From Glandiceps talaboti (lineage: Eukaryota > Hemichordata > Enteropneusta > Spengelidae), in assembly GCF_964340395.1 (NCBI RefSeq), contig NC_135555.1, forward strand, positions 8,876,931-8,940,930: 64,000 nucleotides of DNA. Direction: 5' to 3'. Of this stretch, positions 13,098 to 26,189 are shown in pieces. The notes under the pieces are model-generated. The model was given only the letters and a program-made list of their open reading frames with translations. It had not been told where the DNA came from and searched no databases. Positions within the stretch are counted from its first letter, which is position 1, and each line of letters begins with the position of its first letter. The translations under genes and the position numbers were made by a program.

Positions 13098-13290
13098 CCA
13101 CATACATACATACATACATACATACATACATACATACATACATACATACATACATACATACATACATACATACATACATACATACATGCATACATACACA
13201 CACACACACACGCGCGCGCTCGTGCGTGCGTACCTACCTACCTACCTACCCACCCACTCACCCACCCACCCACCCACCTACATATACATA
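13098..13290. repeat. (ACAT)n, (AC)n, (TACC)n, (CACC)n compound microsatellite
   Basis: ACAT array to about 13197, then AC, a CGCGCGCG patch, TACC and CACC runs, followed by an AT-rich TAATATA stretch to about 13350. Confidence 0.95.
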
Positions 13291-13360
13291 CTTATAATAT
13301 TATGTAATATATGTAATATAATATATAATATAATATATATATACATTACATTACATTATA

Positions 13361-15295
13361 ATTTGTGTTCTTGCTTGTAATACCAACGTTGTAGATAATG
13401 AAGGTAGACATTGGTATTACCAATATATATGTAAATCAAGACGACTGATATTGATGAGCTACACGGCTGATTCTGCTTTGAAATCGAGTGATGTCATTTC
13501 ACAAACTACTAGAGAGTCCAGTAATAAGAGGCCGTATACTTCTATGCCAACACCTTTATAATCAGCTACTCCCAGATAAACTTTTCAAAATGCAACCCTT
13601 TCTGTTTTTGCTGTAAGCTGTCAATCACAATGGAGATAATTTATCTCACACCGTTATTAACATTGGTAGGCAATGATCTGAGAAACCTAGTTTACGTAAA
13701 GTGTTGTACTTTCTCAAAGGGATAACCACCTATTAAAGTCAAACAGTATCCGATAAGCACACTTCAGGGGTTTGTAATTATTTCATCATTGCATTTGCGT
13801 CAACTAACTTCATACGTGGACTTTCATCAGATAGATAATTACTATGATTAAGTCACTAATAGGAAAGATTATGACGAGCCTTGACACTCAGTGTTATCAG
13901 TGCTTCTTGCACTCAATTTCAATTTTGTGATCAGAAACTAAAATCATCACGTGGAGTGAATGCCGTACACCAGTGGAAGTAACACTATTGATCACGTGAC
14001 ATTGAAACGATTAAAACAGTCCTGGAATATATAAGTTGGCGATATAATCTAGAATTATAAAATTACGTTCACATTCTTTACTTAGACAAAAACACTGTGC
14101 AATTCGCCCGCTCTTGTATGTTTGTTAGTTGTTCATTTACTGAAATATTCTTAATACGCCCGATGTTTTTCATCATATTTTAAGAGATAACATTACCCAT
14201 TTTCGATATTAAATAGTCTGTTCATTCACCACTGTTCTTATGTCACCATTGGCAAACCTTACATATTCGGTATATATGATTTTGGTCCGTGTTACATTAT
14301 TTTTTGTTTTATTGCGCCAGAAGATATATAAAATGTTCGTAAATACTTTACCTGTAACATTTGTTCAACATCTAATTTGTTTCATATCTGTGTCTATCGA
14401 CAACACAACTGTTGTTCTATTCTCTACAAAAAGTTAATTTGATCAGCCAACAATGTAGTAGAAATATCAGATACTTTCCATATTTCGATGACTGACAGTC
14501 GTCTCCATCTGGCATCTCATATTTTTTCTGCGCTGCCAGTTGATGAAAATAACTTTTTGTTGACTTAGAGAACTATACACTGTTATCGACATGGAAATAT
14601 TCCAACATATTGTTATAGTGTGGTTTAGTATGTGTTTTGTGATACTGCTACACTGCTGTGTCGTGCTAAAGTCGCTTAAGTGTCGAAATTTGTGCCTAAC
14701 ATTAGATCCCTTTGGAGATGCTGGTGGGAACTGGGAAACCACACTGTGGTAGAGTATAGGAGTATGTTACAATATTTGGTATAGCGATAGCGTATGTTTA
14801 ACATTTGTGAGCACTGAGACAAGAGTAGCACACCACACTCACTCAGTTACTGGATAATTTGCAATAATAAAACCTATCAGTACACAAAGGGAGGTATAAA
14901 CATCTGGTGCACAATACCACCAGGCTTGTTTACTATAACTAATCGATTTATATTTCTAATAATTGTATCTATATATGGAAAAACGTCACCCGGCTACCCT
15001 TGTCACAACTTTTGAAAACTTTGCGAACTTTAGTTCTTTAGCGTTAACGCAACTAGTCAAAAGTTAAAACTTTTCTCACCGCTTAGTTTCCGCGTAAGTT
15101 AATGCGTCGATTGTGATTGTCATAAGGTGACGAATCCAGAAATGGTTGCTAGGTATGTAGACTATAGGCGTATCCATGCCCTCGACCTTTTCAAAACATA
15201 CTTACAAAAACCAACCATTTGTATAAAGGCTTACAAAACTTGAAAATCGTAGTTATTACATATCAAATAAAATTATGGTTTTATTGTACCCTTAC
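13361..15295 (-). other. Intronic sequence downstream of the GPCR exon; no TM6/TM7 exon seen
   Basis: This stretch lies 3' of the donor on the gene strand. I looked by eye on the minus strand for the CWxPY and NPxxY coding patterns of TM6 and TM7, here and on to the left edge, and found none. The intron is therefore probably longer than 15 kb, or a diverged exon was missed. Open frames such as 14240-14437 (+) and 14467-14742 (-) have no recognisable features. Confidence 0.4.
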
Positions 15296-15296
15296 C
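15290..15296 (-). other. 5' splice donor of the GPCR exon (CAG|GTAAGG)
   Basis: Read on the minus strand, codon 341 (CAG, Gln) is followed immediately by GTAAGG. Reading through gives only V-R-V-Q and a stop at 15283-15281, and homology to the family stops exactly at this junction. In TRH receptors the next residues begin TM6, so the intron is phase 0 and the next exon lies leftward. Confidence 0.88.
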
Positions 15297-16318
15297 TGTT
15301 TTCTGCTTGACGCAACATGGTTTCGCTTCTTACTTTCTCGTTTTCCATGAACCCCGTTTAGTTTGTGCTTGTGTCGAAAGCTTTCTTTCGTATCGTTGTT
15401 GGGTACAGTGTTTGAGAAGAGAATTTTGGCGATCAGCCCGTACACGACTACAGAGAGAATAGACGGGGAAATGTAGAATGCACATAGGTCCACAAAATAC
15501 ATAATATTATAAATATTAGCTCCACGATCCTGCTTATAGTCACACCATTCGATATCTCGACCGTTAGCCAAACGTCCGGGTCTTGTTCCAACGAAGAAAA
15601 GCCATGGCGTAAAGTACAGAATGGCAAAAATCCACAGAACGCTAATAATCTTCTTCGCCCGGGAGACGGTACACATTGTCTGTGCCTTCATCGGGTGACA
15701 GATAGCGATGTAGCGTTCGATAGTAAATGCCGTGATCGACAACGACGATACGTTGATAGCAACGTATTGCAAGTACACAGATAACTTACATCCCACATCG
15801 CCGTATAACCAAATAGAAGTCGGCAGAAAAATTTCGATTGTGGTTGGTAGACACGCTACTATAAGGACCAAGGTGTCCGCCACAGCCAAGCTTACCAGGT
15901 AACAATTTGTCGGTGTTCGCATATGGTTTATACGGCAAACAACCAATATGACCATCGTATTACCTATTATACCACAGAGAAGTACTAATCCCCAACACAG
16001 AAACCAAATCACACGATATAAAATTGATTTGTATATTACTGGAGCAAGCGTTCGTGGAGTCAGATTGGCTGCATCGCAGTCGGAACCATTGCCAAGTTCG
16101 GACATGTTACCGCACAGAGTTTCATTGAAGAAATTTTGGGTGATATTCATCGAAAGGGAGCTCAATGAAGACAACGTTGACGGGGACACCGCGCCAGAAA
16201 TGGAAATTGTATAAGCACTCTCTGATAAACTTTGTGTCAGGTTTTCCATAATAACGGAAACGTTTTCTATATCTGCTACGTAAGTCACTGCCTTGGCTGC
16301 AGATGTTGAGGTATTCAT
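15296..16318 (-). CDS. TRH-receptor-like class A GPCR, 5' coding exon (N-terminus to TM5/ICL3; partial)
   Basis: The exon encodes 341 residues of a rhodopsin-family peptide receptor. The ATG at 16318-16316 has A at -3 and an in-frame TGA two codons upstream, so the start is well fixed. Visible landmarks are a Ser/Thr-rich N-terminus of about 100 residues with seven N-glycosylation sequons (N2, N26, N58, N65, N71, N77, N85); TM1 about 103-127 with GN at 119-120; TM2 with LAVAD (D148); C177 and C259 as the likely disulfide pair; TM3 with QY(185)VAIN(189) and ERY at 201-203; TM4 with W229; TM5 with P285. The stretches MRTPTNCYLVSLAVAD, SITAFTIERYIAICHP and SSRKQ match the thyrotropin-releasing hormone receptor family. 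Y185 and N189 correspond to the two TM3 residues known to contact TRH in vertebrate receptors. The exon ends CAG|GTAAGG, a strong phase-0 donor placed just before TM6, as I recall for vertebrate TRHR. TM6, TM7 and the tail are missing. Vertebrate TRHR has a much shorter N-terminus. It probably acts at the neuronal plasma membrane through Gq with a TRH/EFLamide-type ligand (inference). Family assignment is strong; orthology is less certain. Confidence 0.92.
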
Positions 16319-17950
16319 CTTTCAGTATTCTGACGTATCTGTCGACAAGTGCCAGACTTCACGCTTTGTGGATTTCTCAGTCAGACGCAGTTTGTACTCA
16401 GCTCCAAGTCAATAAATTATCTACACAAATTAAACGACGAAATCGTTTAGTTGAAGAGCTTGCAAATGAGTAACAGTAGTTCCATGTCAGTCATCCACAC
16501 CCACTGCTAGACGTACTTCGAATAGCAATGCCAATTATTAAAATTATTTTCCCTGTTCATTCGCCACGCTCAAAGACGCCGTTGATACTATATCTCGCCG
16601 TGTGATTCCTAAAGATTGTCAACCGCACCGTGTATTTGTATTTAGTTCCATCAAACCACAAACAAGTCCTCGGCTATCTGTTAAAACAAACATATAATAT
16701 ATAACTTGAGAAAATAAGAACAATCTTTTAAAACATGGATCTAGGAAGATGTTTTAAGTTTGTGTTTTGGTTGTAAGTAATTAATGACGGTGGTATCAAC
16801 AATACAACTCGATAGTGTGTAAAGGTTAAACGTAGCCTCGTGTGGGGTTAATTGTTCATTTTTATTGCAGTACAGTCTTAGTTGGGGTGGATTACTATAC
16901 AAATCTGAAAGTATCTGAAGGTCACACTGAAATAACAAAGATTGCATTCTTCAGAGTAAAATAGTCGTATTCTCGTAAAAAACCGTGATTTACCGTTTCA
17001 TTTAGAAGTATTTCAACACGAGATCCGTATTGGAAAGGGGGTGATTTTAAAGGAAAGGAACGTAATTAGGGGTAGAATATCTCTGAAAACAGAAACTGAT
17101 GCAGAAATACACGACGTGGCATTTATGACTTTATCGAAGTTACGGTTGATCCTTGGACAACTGTTGTCCATTAATCTAATTGTCATGTGGTGAGACTGCA
17201 TATTTTATCAAATAAAGTATTGCCAACTGAGATGTGATTTTTCAAGGATAAATTCGAAAAGCTACGGGTTTCGTCTAAATAGTGTTACGATAAGTCGCTA
17301 ATGAACATGGCCTTGGACCCATACCTTGATAATATTCAGCTTTGGTGGTGAAGCCTGCACTGCAGAGACCGACGTGAAAAGTAGACCCTGTAGGACTAAT
17401 ACGATATCGATGACTTCTATCTACGTCTCCGTGTACACATGACATTGAAGTTTACACTCAGTGAATGGAGCAGCAAACGTAACGTTTTATAACTAACTGT
17501 GATATGGTGTGCGATAATAGGAGGATATCATTTACTATTTTGTGGGCGGGCTGCATTATAGGACGCTCACGAACCTACTCAAATCATTGGCTCGTATGAC
17601 ATTCAATGTCTTTTGGACCGTTCCATTACACAGAGAGGGAAATAGCAACATTATTGGATATCTCCATTCTATCTAAGCCTTGATCAACTCAATTGAAAAA
17701 CACAACTATCATATCTAGTCGTTGATTTATACATATATAGTAATAACACCGACATGCATCACGTCACCCATATATCACCCAATATATCTTGTATAATGTA
17801 AAAACACGATATTGTATGCTTATTTCTCGAATTCTCGTTACCATAGGAACCACGTAAATTGCATACTGATGAAAGCTATCGTTACAATTGAGACAACGTT
17901 GTATTTGTATCATCGCAGTCTCATTTGTTTTACTTTTCTGGGCGTTTTCG
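16319..17950. other. 5' flank of the GPCR gene, no second coding exon seen
   Basis: The stretch is upstream of the receptor ATG on the gene strand. It would hold the 5' UTR, possibly an untranslated exon, and the promoter. An AT-rich TATA-like stretch lies near 16690-16705, about 370 bp before the ATG, but nothing fixes a transcription start. The short open frames here (16741-16947, 17013-17201, both minus) show no domain features. Confidence 0.35.
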
Positions 17951-17978
17951 TTTGTCTGTCTGTCTGTCTATCTGTCTA

Positions 17979-18013
<35 letters not shown>

Positions 18014-18019
18014 GCCTGC

Positions 18020-18087
<68 letters not shown>

Positions 18088-18131
18088 TTGTTTGTTTGTT
18101 TGTCTGTTTGTCTGTTTGTTTGTTTGTTTGT
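17951..18131. repeat. (CTGT)n/(TTGT)n microsatellite
   Basis: About 180 bp of CTGT with CTAT, CTGC and TTGT variants. The three open frames over it are simple SVCL repeats. Confidence 0.97.
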
Positions 18132-19463
18132 TATCATCAGGAAATGAAGTACTTATCTGGCTACGTACACCTGTGTTGACGAGTCACAGCCCGTAGTGAC
18201 AGTAACGTGGTGGGTTATGGTACGCGTAATTTAAAATATATATTTTCTCGGTTATGTGAGATAGAACAGACAAACCATCCCTTGGTCTTCATTGAAAAGG
18301 ATGAATAGAAGAGATCAAAGGGGTCAAAAAGAGATATTGAAATTTAGATATTCGTACGATACGGCTTTGAGGGCTAGCAAAGTGTGACTACGTGTCAAGC
18401 TGTGTAGCTTTTGGCTATCTTACTCCATCATTCAGGCACAGATGGTACTGCCGGTAAACAAGTCAGCTTTATGAAGTTCCTGACATCACTACAGATAATG
18501 AATTCATCACAAAATGATACAAAATATTATTAAAGACACGAATGATAACGGCTTCTCGTAAATGTGTAAAGTCCCGCAAAAATGAATATGATAAATGTCA
18601 TAGCAACGAAAGTCTACGAAACAAAAAATGTACGTGTATCATGGAATGACAGTATGCTTTTTTTTGGCATATCGGTTATAGAATCTGTGTTTTGAAAAAA
18701 AACCCACCGTTTTCACGATGCAATTCCATAACAATGGGTTTGCCATCAATGTAAGTAGTTCAAAAGGGGTCTTGTTGCACCCTTTTCACCTACTCGTTTG
18801 TTTATTAACTGCTTCACCGCCGCACAATGTAGGCAATAAATTTACCCAGACAGTTCTGTTAACCACTGTAATATCTGATAGAACCAGCGTACGTGTTTTG
18901 CCAAGATAAAATTATACGAGACGTCCCCAAAATTCATGAAGGGTGCGTATGTGTCCACAAAAACTCAAACAGACCCCCAGGACAGAAGAGATAACGTTTG
19001 CCAGAGGATGGTTCTATCTCAATGTACGTAGCAAGCACTAATAAACTTAGAATACACAATGGTGTTTAGTAAAAGCGTAGTATTTGAGATAGCATTGAAG
19101 AAACTCTCTACTAACAGTTAATGTATTGTTTCTCCTTGTTCATTATTTATCATTTCACGGTTGAAATCCCTGGAGAACATTTTTTAACCCGTTCCCTTGC
19201 TGTTGGAGAATGAATTCTCCTTAACGTGTCTGTTTGCGTAACATTCCAAATCAAGCCACAGTCGACAACCTCGTGTTCACGATATGCATGACGAAACAAG
19301 AACAACTCGACAAGGACAGTTTCTTATACGGCGTATCAATTTGATGAATTAGTAAAAACAGCCTACAGGCAGTGAGAATGCAACTTCAGACTACAGTTTG
19401 GTTAACACGAAACATTGAATAATTAGGAAATGCACAGACGAGTTTTAATAAATGAATATGTAT
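18132..19463. other. Anonymous intergenic sequence
   Basis: No exon, RNA gene or repeat could be supported. The open frame 18718-18909 (+) has no features beyond chance. Confidence 0.4.
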
Positions 19464-20015
<552 letters not shown>

Positions 20016-22487
20016 AGAGTTGTATAGGAACAAATTTCGAGGCACTGAACTTTTAACTGAACGCATACTATAACTAGCAATGTCGAGATATTCAATGTCC
20101 CTAGAAGTCTTTGGTATGATTTGTATTATTATTACAATGTGATATCCAATGTTGATATAATTTCAGTAATTTATTTCATGATGATTTTGTTGGATATATT
20201 CAATCGGGACCAATTTGTATGTTGTATTACACTGTATGGTTAGTTGGATCTAAAAGCATTGTTTTGCCATTTTGCTAGCTATCGATGGAGTAATTCGTAA
20301 ATGTACAGATTTGAGATTCATGTGTTGTTGAACACACGATAACATTTACAATCTTTTGATCACACCGAGGAATCATCAACAGTAGACTCGTAAAAGATTA
20401 TAACCCGTGTACGCTATACTTGCAGAATGAACGTGTTGTTTGTGAAAAGCCTGAACCTAAACTGAACGAGACCAATCAATGTGTTCACATTCAAACTCTA
20501 CATAGTCCATCGGGATAATATTTTGTCTACTCATGCGACGAAGTTTTGTTATTTATTAAATTTTAACTTCACGAGTGATTTTTTTTTCAATGTATGCTTC
20601 CACCACCCAGGATGAGTACGTGATGAATTGATGTTATACGAGCAAACATTGATAGATGACTTCAATATTTATAGTCGGAAGTATCTCTGAATTGGAAAGC
20701 ACTCGCGTTCACTGTTAAAAAGCGATCACTTTTATGCTCGTTGATCGAGGACGGCGACAAACATTGAACACAAGCCATAAGTGTAATGATTCAATATTTA
20801 ATGAAACACATAGCCGCTCTGTCTGTTAATCATTGGAATTTGAGGGAGCACTAATCCACTTAATAAGATTAGGATTACTTGTATTGAGATGAAGGCGATG
20901 TATAATTTAGTTCCATCAAGGCATAGAACGAATGACAAATCGTGACTAGGTGACAATGTGATAATGTCAATTCAGATTGCGAAAATTGTGACCTCAAGAC
21001 ATCAAGTCTCGCGAGACTTTTCAAGACATCATTTCAATGCTTGATAGCAGAGTTAATGCTTTCTCCGGATTACTCGAGGTGTCGTAAAGCATATTTTCTC
21101 CTATAATATTAATGTATGTCCCCAAGTTATCAAATGTTGTATGATAAGAGAAGTTTTAACTGCAAGTGTATATATCGTGTGGTAAAAGATATACGCTCTC
21201 AGGGCCTTTTTGTTTTGTCCTGCCGTGCCTTGTTTTGAGTTAAGACGTTGAAACCACATGGACCGGTGATTTCAAAACACGGTGACTGTTCAGTTTGGCC
21301 CTGGAGGAACAGACTGGAGTGGAAGCTATTTGAGCATGAAGTGGGTGGTAAAATTAGACTAGTTATAACTATACATTGTCACTGACGACAAAACATTGAG
21401 ACGCCTGATAGTACTGACAATGTATACGTTATGTGTTATGAAATTAAGCCTCCTAGATCCTTAAAATATTTCAAAATTATTTAAATGTGATTTCAGTTTA
21501 AGATGTTTTATGCTATGAAGGATATTAGTAGAAAGTCTCGTTCTGTGAAATTATGAAAACCCTTTAAATTGTTCTACAAATACGATAGCATTAGTCTGTA
21601 TCACCGTCATGGGTTAGACGCTATGTTAATATGCAACATTGTCTTTCTTTATACATTTGAAGAAATGAAACACACACTAAATTTTAAAACTATCATTGAA
21701 TGTGCCAGATCCCGGTTTTATATAAGGGATTATATCCCTGCAGAAATCATCCATCTAGGAATCCTCAGAATCTACTGAATACTGATCACATTTAATGCAA
21801 TCAACATTCGATTATACCATGGTATACATGTATATTCCATGTGTTTCTCGTGGCCTATCCGACCCTGACAGTTTTTTTGCTGCAACCGGGAATTCATTTG
21901 AATTTAATTTGAAATTACCGGTATTATCACAGGGGTCAGGAGGAATCAGCTTCTTCTTTTTATGATTTCTCTGATAGCTTTGATTATTTTCTTGTTTTCC
22001 TCTACATTCCAGATAAAAGTTTTACCATTAGTCCGATGGGTAGATGTCTCCACTGGGAGAATAATATGTTAATTGAGCAAAGAGCCTGTGAGTGTGTTTT
22101 ATGATTATCTGAACATAAAGTTAATAAACGTTGATAAGACAGTGGCAACGGTGGCAAATAGTAATGTTGGTAGTGAAACTTTATTTGAAATATAGAGAAA
22201 AACAAGATAAAATTAGAATTACAGGAAAGTCATGAGAAAAAGTTGTTTATCTCGCATGGCCTCTGTGGCATTATCCAATGCTTCCTCCATGTATATATGT
22301 TACTTGCACTAAACAAGGAAATTAATACTTTTACTAGTGGTGTCACCGCTGATTGAATTGCATGATCCTTGAATCTGCGTCACACATTGTCGCACAATTT
22401 TTTCGTTTATTACTCCCCCGGCTTCAGTGGGAAGAAGGCACATTGAAGTAGAGTGTCAATATAATTGGGATTGAGGTGGATGATTAA
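20016..22487. other. Anonymous intergenic sequence
   Basis: AT-rich sequence with no supported gene. Frames 21569-21778 (+) and 22002-22205 (-) lack domain or splice support. Confidence 0.4.
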
Positions 22488-22561
22488 GGGGAGGGAGGAT
22501 GGTCAGGGGGAGGGGGTGGATAGGGGAGGGAGGATAGATGGGGTGGGTGGGGAAGGAAGGG
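22488..22561 (+). other. G-rich tract with G-quadruplex potential
   Basis: Seventy-four bases on the plus strand with at least eight runs of three or more G (GGGGAGGG, GGGGGAGGGGG, GGGGAGGG, GGGGTGGGTGGGG) separated by short loops. Confidence 0.75.
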
Positions 22562-23584
22562 TTATTATACTGGAAGGCTATCCTTTGATTCTTTTGAACT
22601 CTTATCTCAAATGTACAGTTGCTTAGTAACGCTCAGATGCAAAATGATGAAACTGGTATCAATGGCACAATATGTGTATGATACCATCGAAATCGTACGC
22701 CACAATATAGTCGCCAAATAAAAAAGATTGCCTCATGGACTAAATCACGTGACTTGTATCAATACATGATTCATCAATGCTAATCCCATCATCAATGTTA
22801 CTTCTATGAAAAAGAGGAAAAAACAGGGTGTCAGAAAACACAAGTGACGTCCTTATCGGCCCTGTGAGAAAAAAAACCTTATCATACATAAATAGATACA
22901 CAGAGAAAAATTCATCACCGTATGGTTAAATATTTGCATAATTCATCCACGCAGGCGACGTTGCGTGTTTCAGTTCGTCAATATCCGCCTAGTCGTGTCT
23001 ATACCGTCACTGGATGTTGACGTACCGTGCGCCTTGAGCTAGTCGGTGTCATGTTATACTAGCTACAATATATTCATGTCGTGGTAATACACATTGCAAA
23101 ATAATAACGAATGATACACTCCTCCGATGTTTGGATCATATTTCATCCCGGGTCATAGTTTCGACGTTCATGGCCATAGTTAGTAAATCACCGCAAATGG
23201 CGTGCGTAAATTACGTTCAATTAGAGTCGATGGGTAGGGATTGGTCTGGGCGATAAAACCCAAGTGACGACTATCAGACTGCCTCAGAGATTCGTTACTG
23301 ACGCATGACACTAATTTCACAGCTTTACACTAGAAGGTTTTAATATGTCTATAATTTGTCGTGTGGGTTAGAATCGGAGGACTTGAAAATGCACAAAAAG
23401 ACTAACTGACTGGTACATTACAGAGTGGAATAAATTGTTCCTCAATACGATCTTCTAGTTGACTGATTCGCAGTCTGATATAGAAGCTACTGGCTGGCCA
23501 AATTAGGCTTGATGGAATATATCAATAATGTCGTCGTATTAAGGAAATCCAAGGTCTACATATAAAACTACAATAAGGTCTCTC
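22562..23584. other. Anonymous intergenic sequence
   Basis: Nothing beyond single-copy-looking AT-rich DNA was seen. Confidence 0.35.
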
Positions 23585-23772
23585 TACTACACTACACTAC
23601 ACTACACTACACTACACTACACTACACTACACTACACTACACTACACCACACCACACCACACCACACCACGCCACGCCACGCCACGCCACGCTACACTAC
23701 ATCACACCACACCACACCACACCACACCACACCACACCACACTACACTACACTACACTACACTACACTACAT
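23585..23772. repeat. (CACTA)n pentanucleotide array with CACCA and CGCCA variants
   Basis: Thirty-seven or so 5-bp units in blocks: CACTA, then CACCA, then CGCCA, then CACCA, then CACTA. The roughly mirror-like block order suggests outward spread of variants from the centre. Confidence 0.95.
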
Positions 23773-24324
23773 TTTCTGCGATTTGAACGCTAAAATCTCA
23801 TGATTATATTCTTAGAATTACATAAACGTGCAGTGTTGTGAAAACGTTCTTTTACACACATATTTTAATTCTGCCTGTGTGGTGACGAAAGAAGATTTAG
23901 ATCACGAACACGTGAGCTTATACGGCATTGAAGAAATATACACGACCGCTTATTGAAGTTGTAGGATATATAAAGAAGCTATGGTTAGATTTAGATGAAA
24001 CTTTAAGGGAAAGATTGCCCATGAGACAAAGGCCAAGTCATTGGATTTTACAGGAGATTTTATAACGGATCTGGATCGGAGTTAGTGAAGATTTTAGTTA
24101 AAGCTATGATATCATTGCACTTCTTCTATCCAGGAGGATCATATTGGCATTGAGAGGGCTATATATTCATGTTGTTACACTTTTATTTTAAAAATCTATT
24201 ATCTCTGTCTCTTTAGTCGAGAATCTGTAACAAAATAGCTATACTTGCGTTTAATACAAAACACCTTGAAGGCACTATTATACTAGCCAATCGTTCTGAG
24301 TTCATTCTAAGTTTATATATGAGT

Positions 24325-24725
24325 TTCTTGCCTGGCAACTAAACCACGGCGCACTCTGTTTCTTTACCTGGCACATCTAACGTAAATGTACTCTCTAAGT
24401 CCCTTACCTAATAACTAAACCCATGGTGAACTCTACGTCCCTTACCTGACACATCTAAACCCATGATGTATTCTAAGTCCCTTACCTAATAACTAAACCC
24501 ATGATGTACTCTAAGTCCCTTACCTAATAACTAAACCCATGGTGAACTCTAAGTCCCTTACCTAATAACTAAACCCATGGTGAACTCTAAGTCCCTTACC
24601 TAATAACTAAACCCATGATGTACTCTACGTCCCTTACCTGACACATCTAATCCATAATGTACTTTCTAAGTCCCTTACCTAATAACTAAACCCATGATGT
24701 ACTCTAAGTCCCTTACCTGACAATT
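24325..24725. repeat. 38-bp tandem repeat, about 10 copies
   Basis: The unit is CTAAGTCCCTTACCTAATAA, CTAAACCCATGGTGAACT. The central copies (24450-24640) are nearly identical; outer ones are degenerate. A CCTGACACATCTAA variant replaces CCTAATAACTAAA in some units. Confidence 0.9.
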
Positions 24726-25419
24726 ATAAATTATATTCCAAGTTCTCGTAACTGTCATTTAAAGCACGACGAACTCAACGTCTCGGTATCACGTTGAGGT
24801 ACTTACTTAGTACTTTGGTTGTCATGTTATAAATATCTGATGTACAACAAAGTTGTCGGTTCAGTCATTAATTCATGTGATGTGAAATGAAAAGATTCTG
24901 CGTTTTGGCACTAATTCGACACTGTCTCTATGAGAAGGTTTTCAAATGATTGTACTGAGGAAATAACTCTGAGCTAATCAAGTGAATTTGGTATGACTAA
25001 ATTAATTTGTGTTTCTACTCGTAGCCCAGGGCTAAGCAATTTCTTCAAGACGAAATCATTACCAGTCTCCCTCTTCATAGAATGCGTCTGCAAGCCTACA
25101 TTAAGAGGACGTATGCTCTAGTTTCGTAAGCCTTGCAAATTATACCATCAGAACGTTTGTGTTATGTATGGATGAAGACAATATCTGTCAACGGTGAATG
25201 TTTTTTATTGAAAGAATAATACTTGAGACGATACAGATGAGATAACTTTGTTGGGGGTAATTATATTCATAAATACTGTTTGAGTGGTGGTACTGAGCAT
25301 CAAATGATATACATTTGTAGATCATATTAACGTACAATCCACCTCGGAAATAAATTCTACCAATTTTTGCCGTTACTTCGTTCAAGAACTTCACTCCAAC
25401 CAATTCTCAGTTAAAAAAT
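24726..25419. other. Anonymous intergenic sequence
   Basis: No supported gene. The minus-strand frame 25188-25403 shows no features. Confidence 0.35.
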
Positions 25420-25695
25420 CGTCCAAAAATCAGGGGTCACTGAACAAATATTTGAAATAGAGGTCAAGATGTGATCACAATTTAGTCATTTTAGAATCCA
25501 ATATGGCCGCCAATCCAATATGGCCACCAACTACTGTATTAGTTCTATGGGAAAATAAATGATTGATAATTTCCCTGAAAGTAAGATGGTGAAACCTCAC
25601 ATTTCTTTTATTATTTCAAAATGATCAGGAACACAAGCTTTCATATGGCAAAGTTTGAAGCGAATTAAAGAACTTTGTTTTTCAGGGAATTTGTC
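25420..25695 (-). repeat. Dispersed repeat family 3, copy B
   Basis: Contains two GGCCATATTGGATT blocks on the minus strand (about 25496-25530) and shares sequence with both 1590-1780 and 39235-39385, each in the opposite orientation. Confidence 0.55.
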
Positions 25696-25829
25696 GAAAA
25701 TTTGTTCAAAAGTAACACATTCTTTACCAATAGGTGATTATTTTCTTTTCACATAAAAATTATCTTTGAATGAATTGCTTTTGTTTTAAAACAACTAATG
25801 AGAGATTAGCTTTTGAAATGCAGTTCATT

Positions 25830-26023
25830 GTTATACAAAGTTATTCTATATCATGTCGGGTCGTTCGTTCAGCACCGAGGTCAGCCCAAACTAAAATTGT
25901 TGTGAAGAAACAAACGCCATCAGATATATCTTAACGCGGTCCAGGGTATGTATTCTCAGTAAACCAATTCTAAATTAATTTCTATTGTATATTCAATTAT
26001 GGAAAACGTATTCAGTTCCAGCA
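25830..26023 (+). repeat. Dispersed repeat family 2, copy B
   Basis: Counterpart of 785-989. It lies between a family 3 copy and the 97-bp palindrome, so this 0.9 kb is a cluster of repeat insertions. Confidence 0.65.
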
Positions 26024-26189
26024 CATGATATGTCCTCTTGGTGCGGCAGATATTCTGGGAGCTATTGCATTTCAAATTTGGTATATTTCCATCGCCATTC
26101 AAAACAAATTACAAAACGGTGTCATCGATGTACGGACATATTCTTGTACATTTACAAAATGGTATTGGTGCCTATACATTCAGTAATGG

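Noticed and set aside
15948-16214. Plus-strand frame across the GPCR exon
   Set aside because: Antisense shadow of the receptor coding sequence.
17812-18196. Cys/Leu/Ser/Val-rich membrane-like small proteins
   Set aside because: CTGT repeat translated in three frames; hydrophobicity is a by-product.
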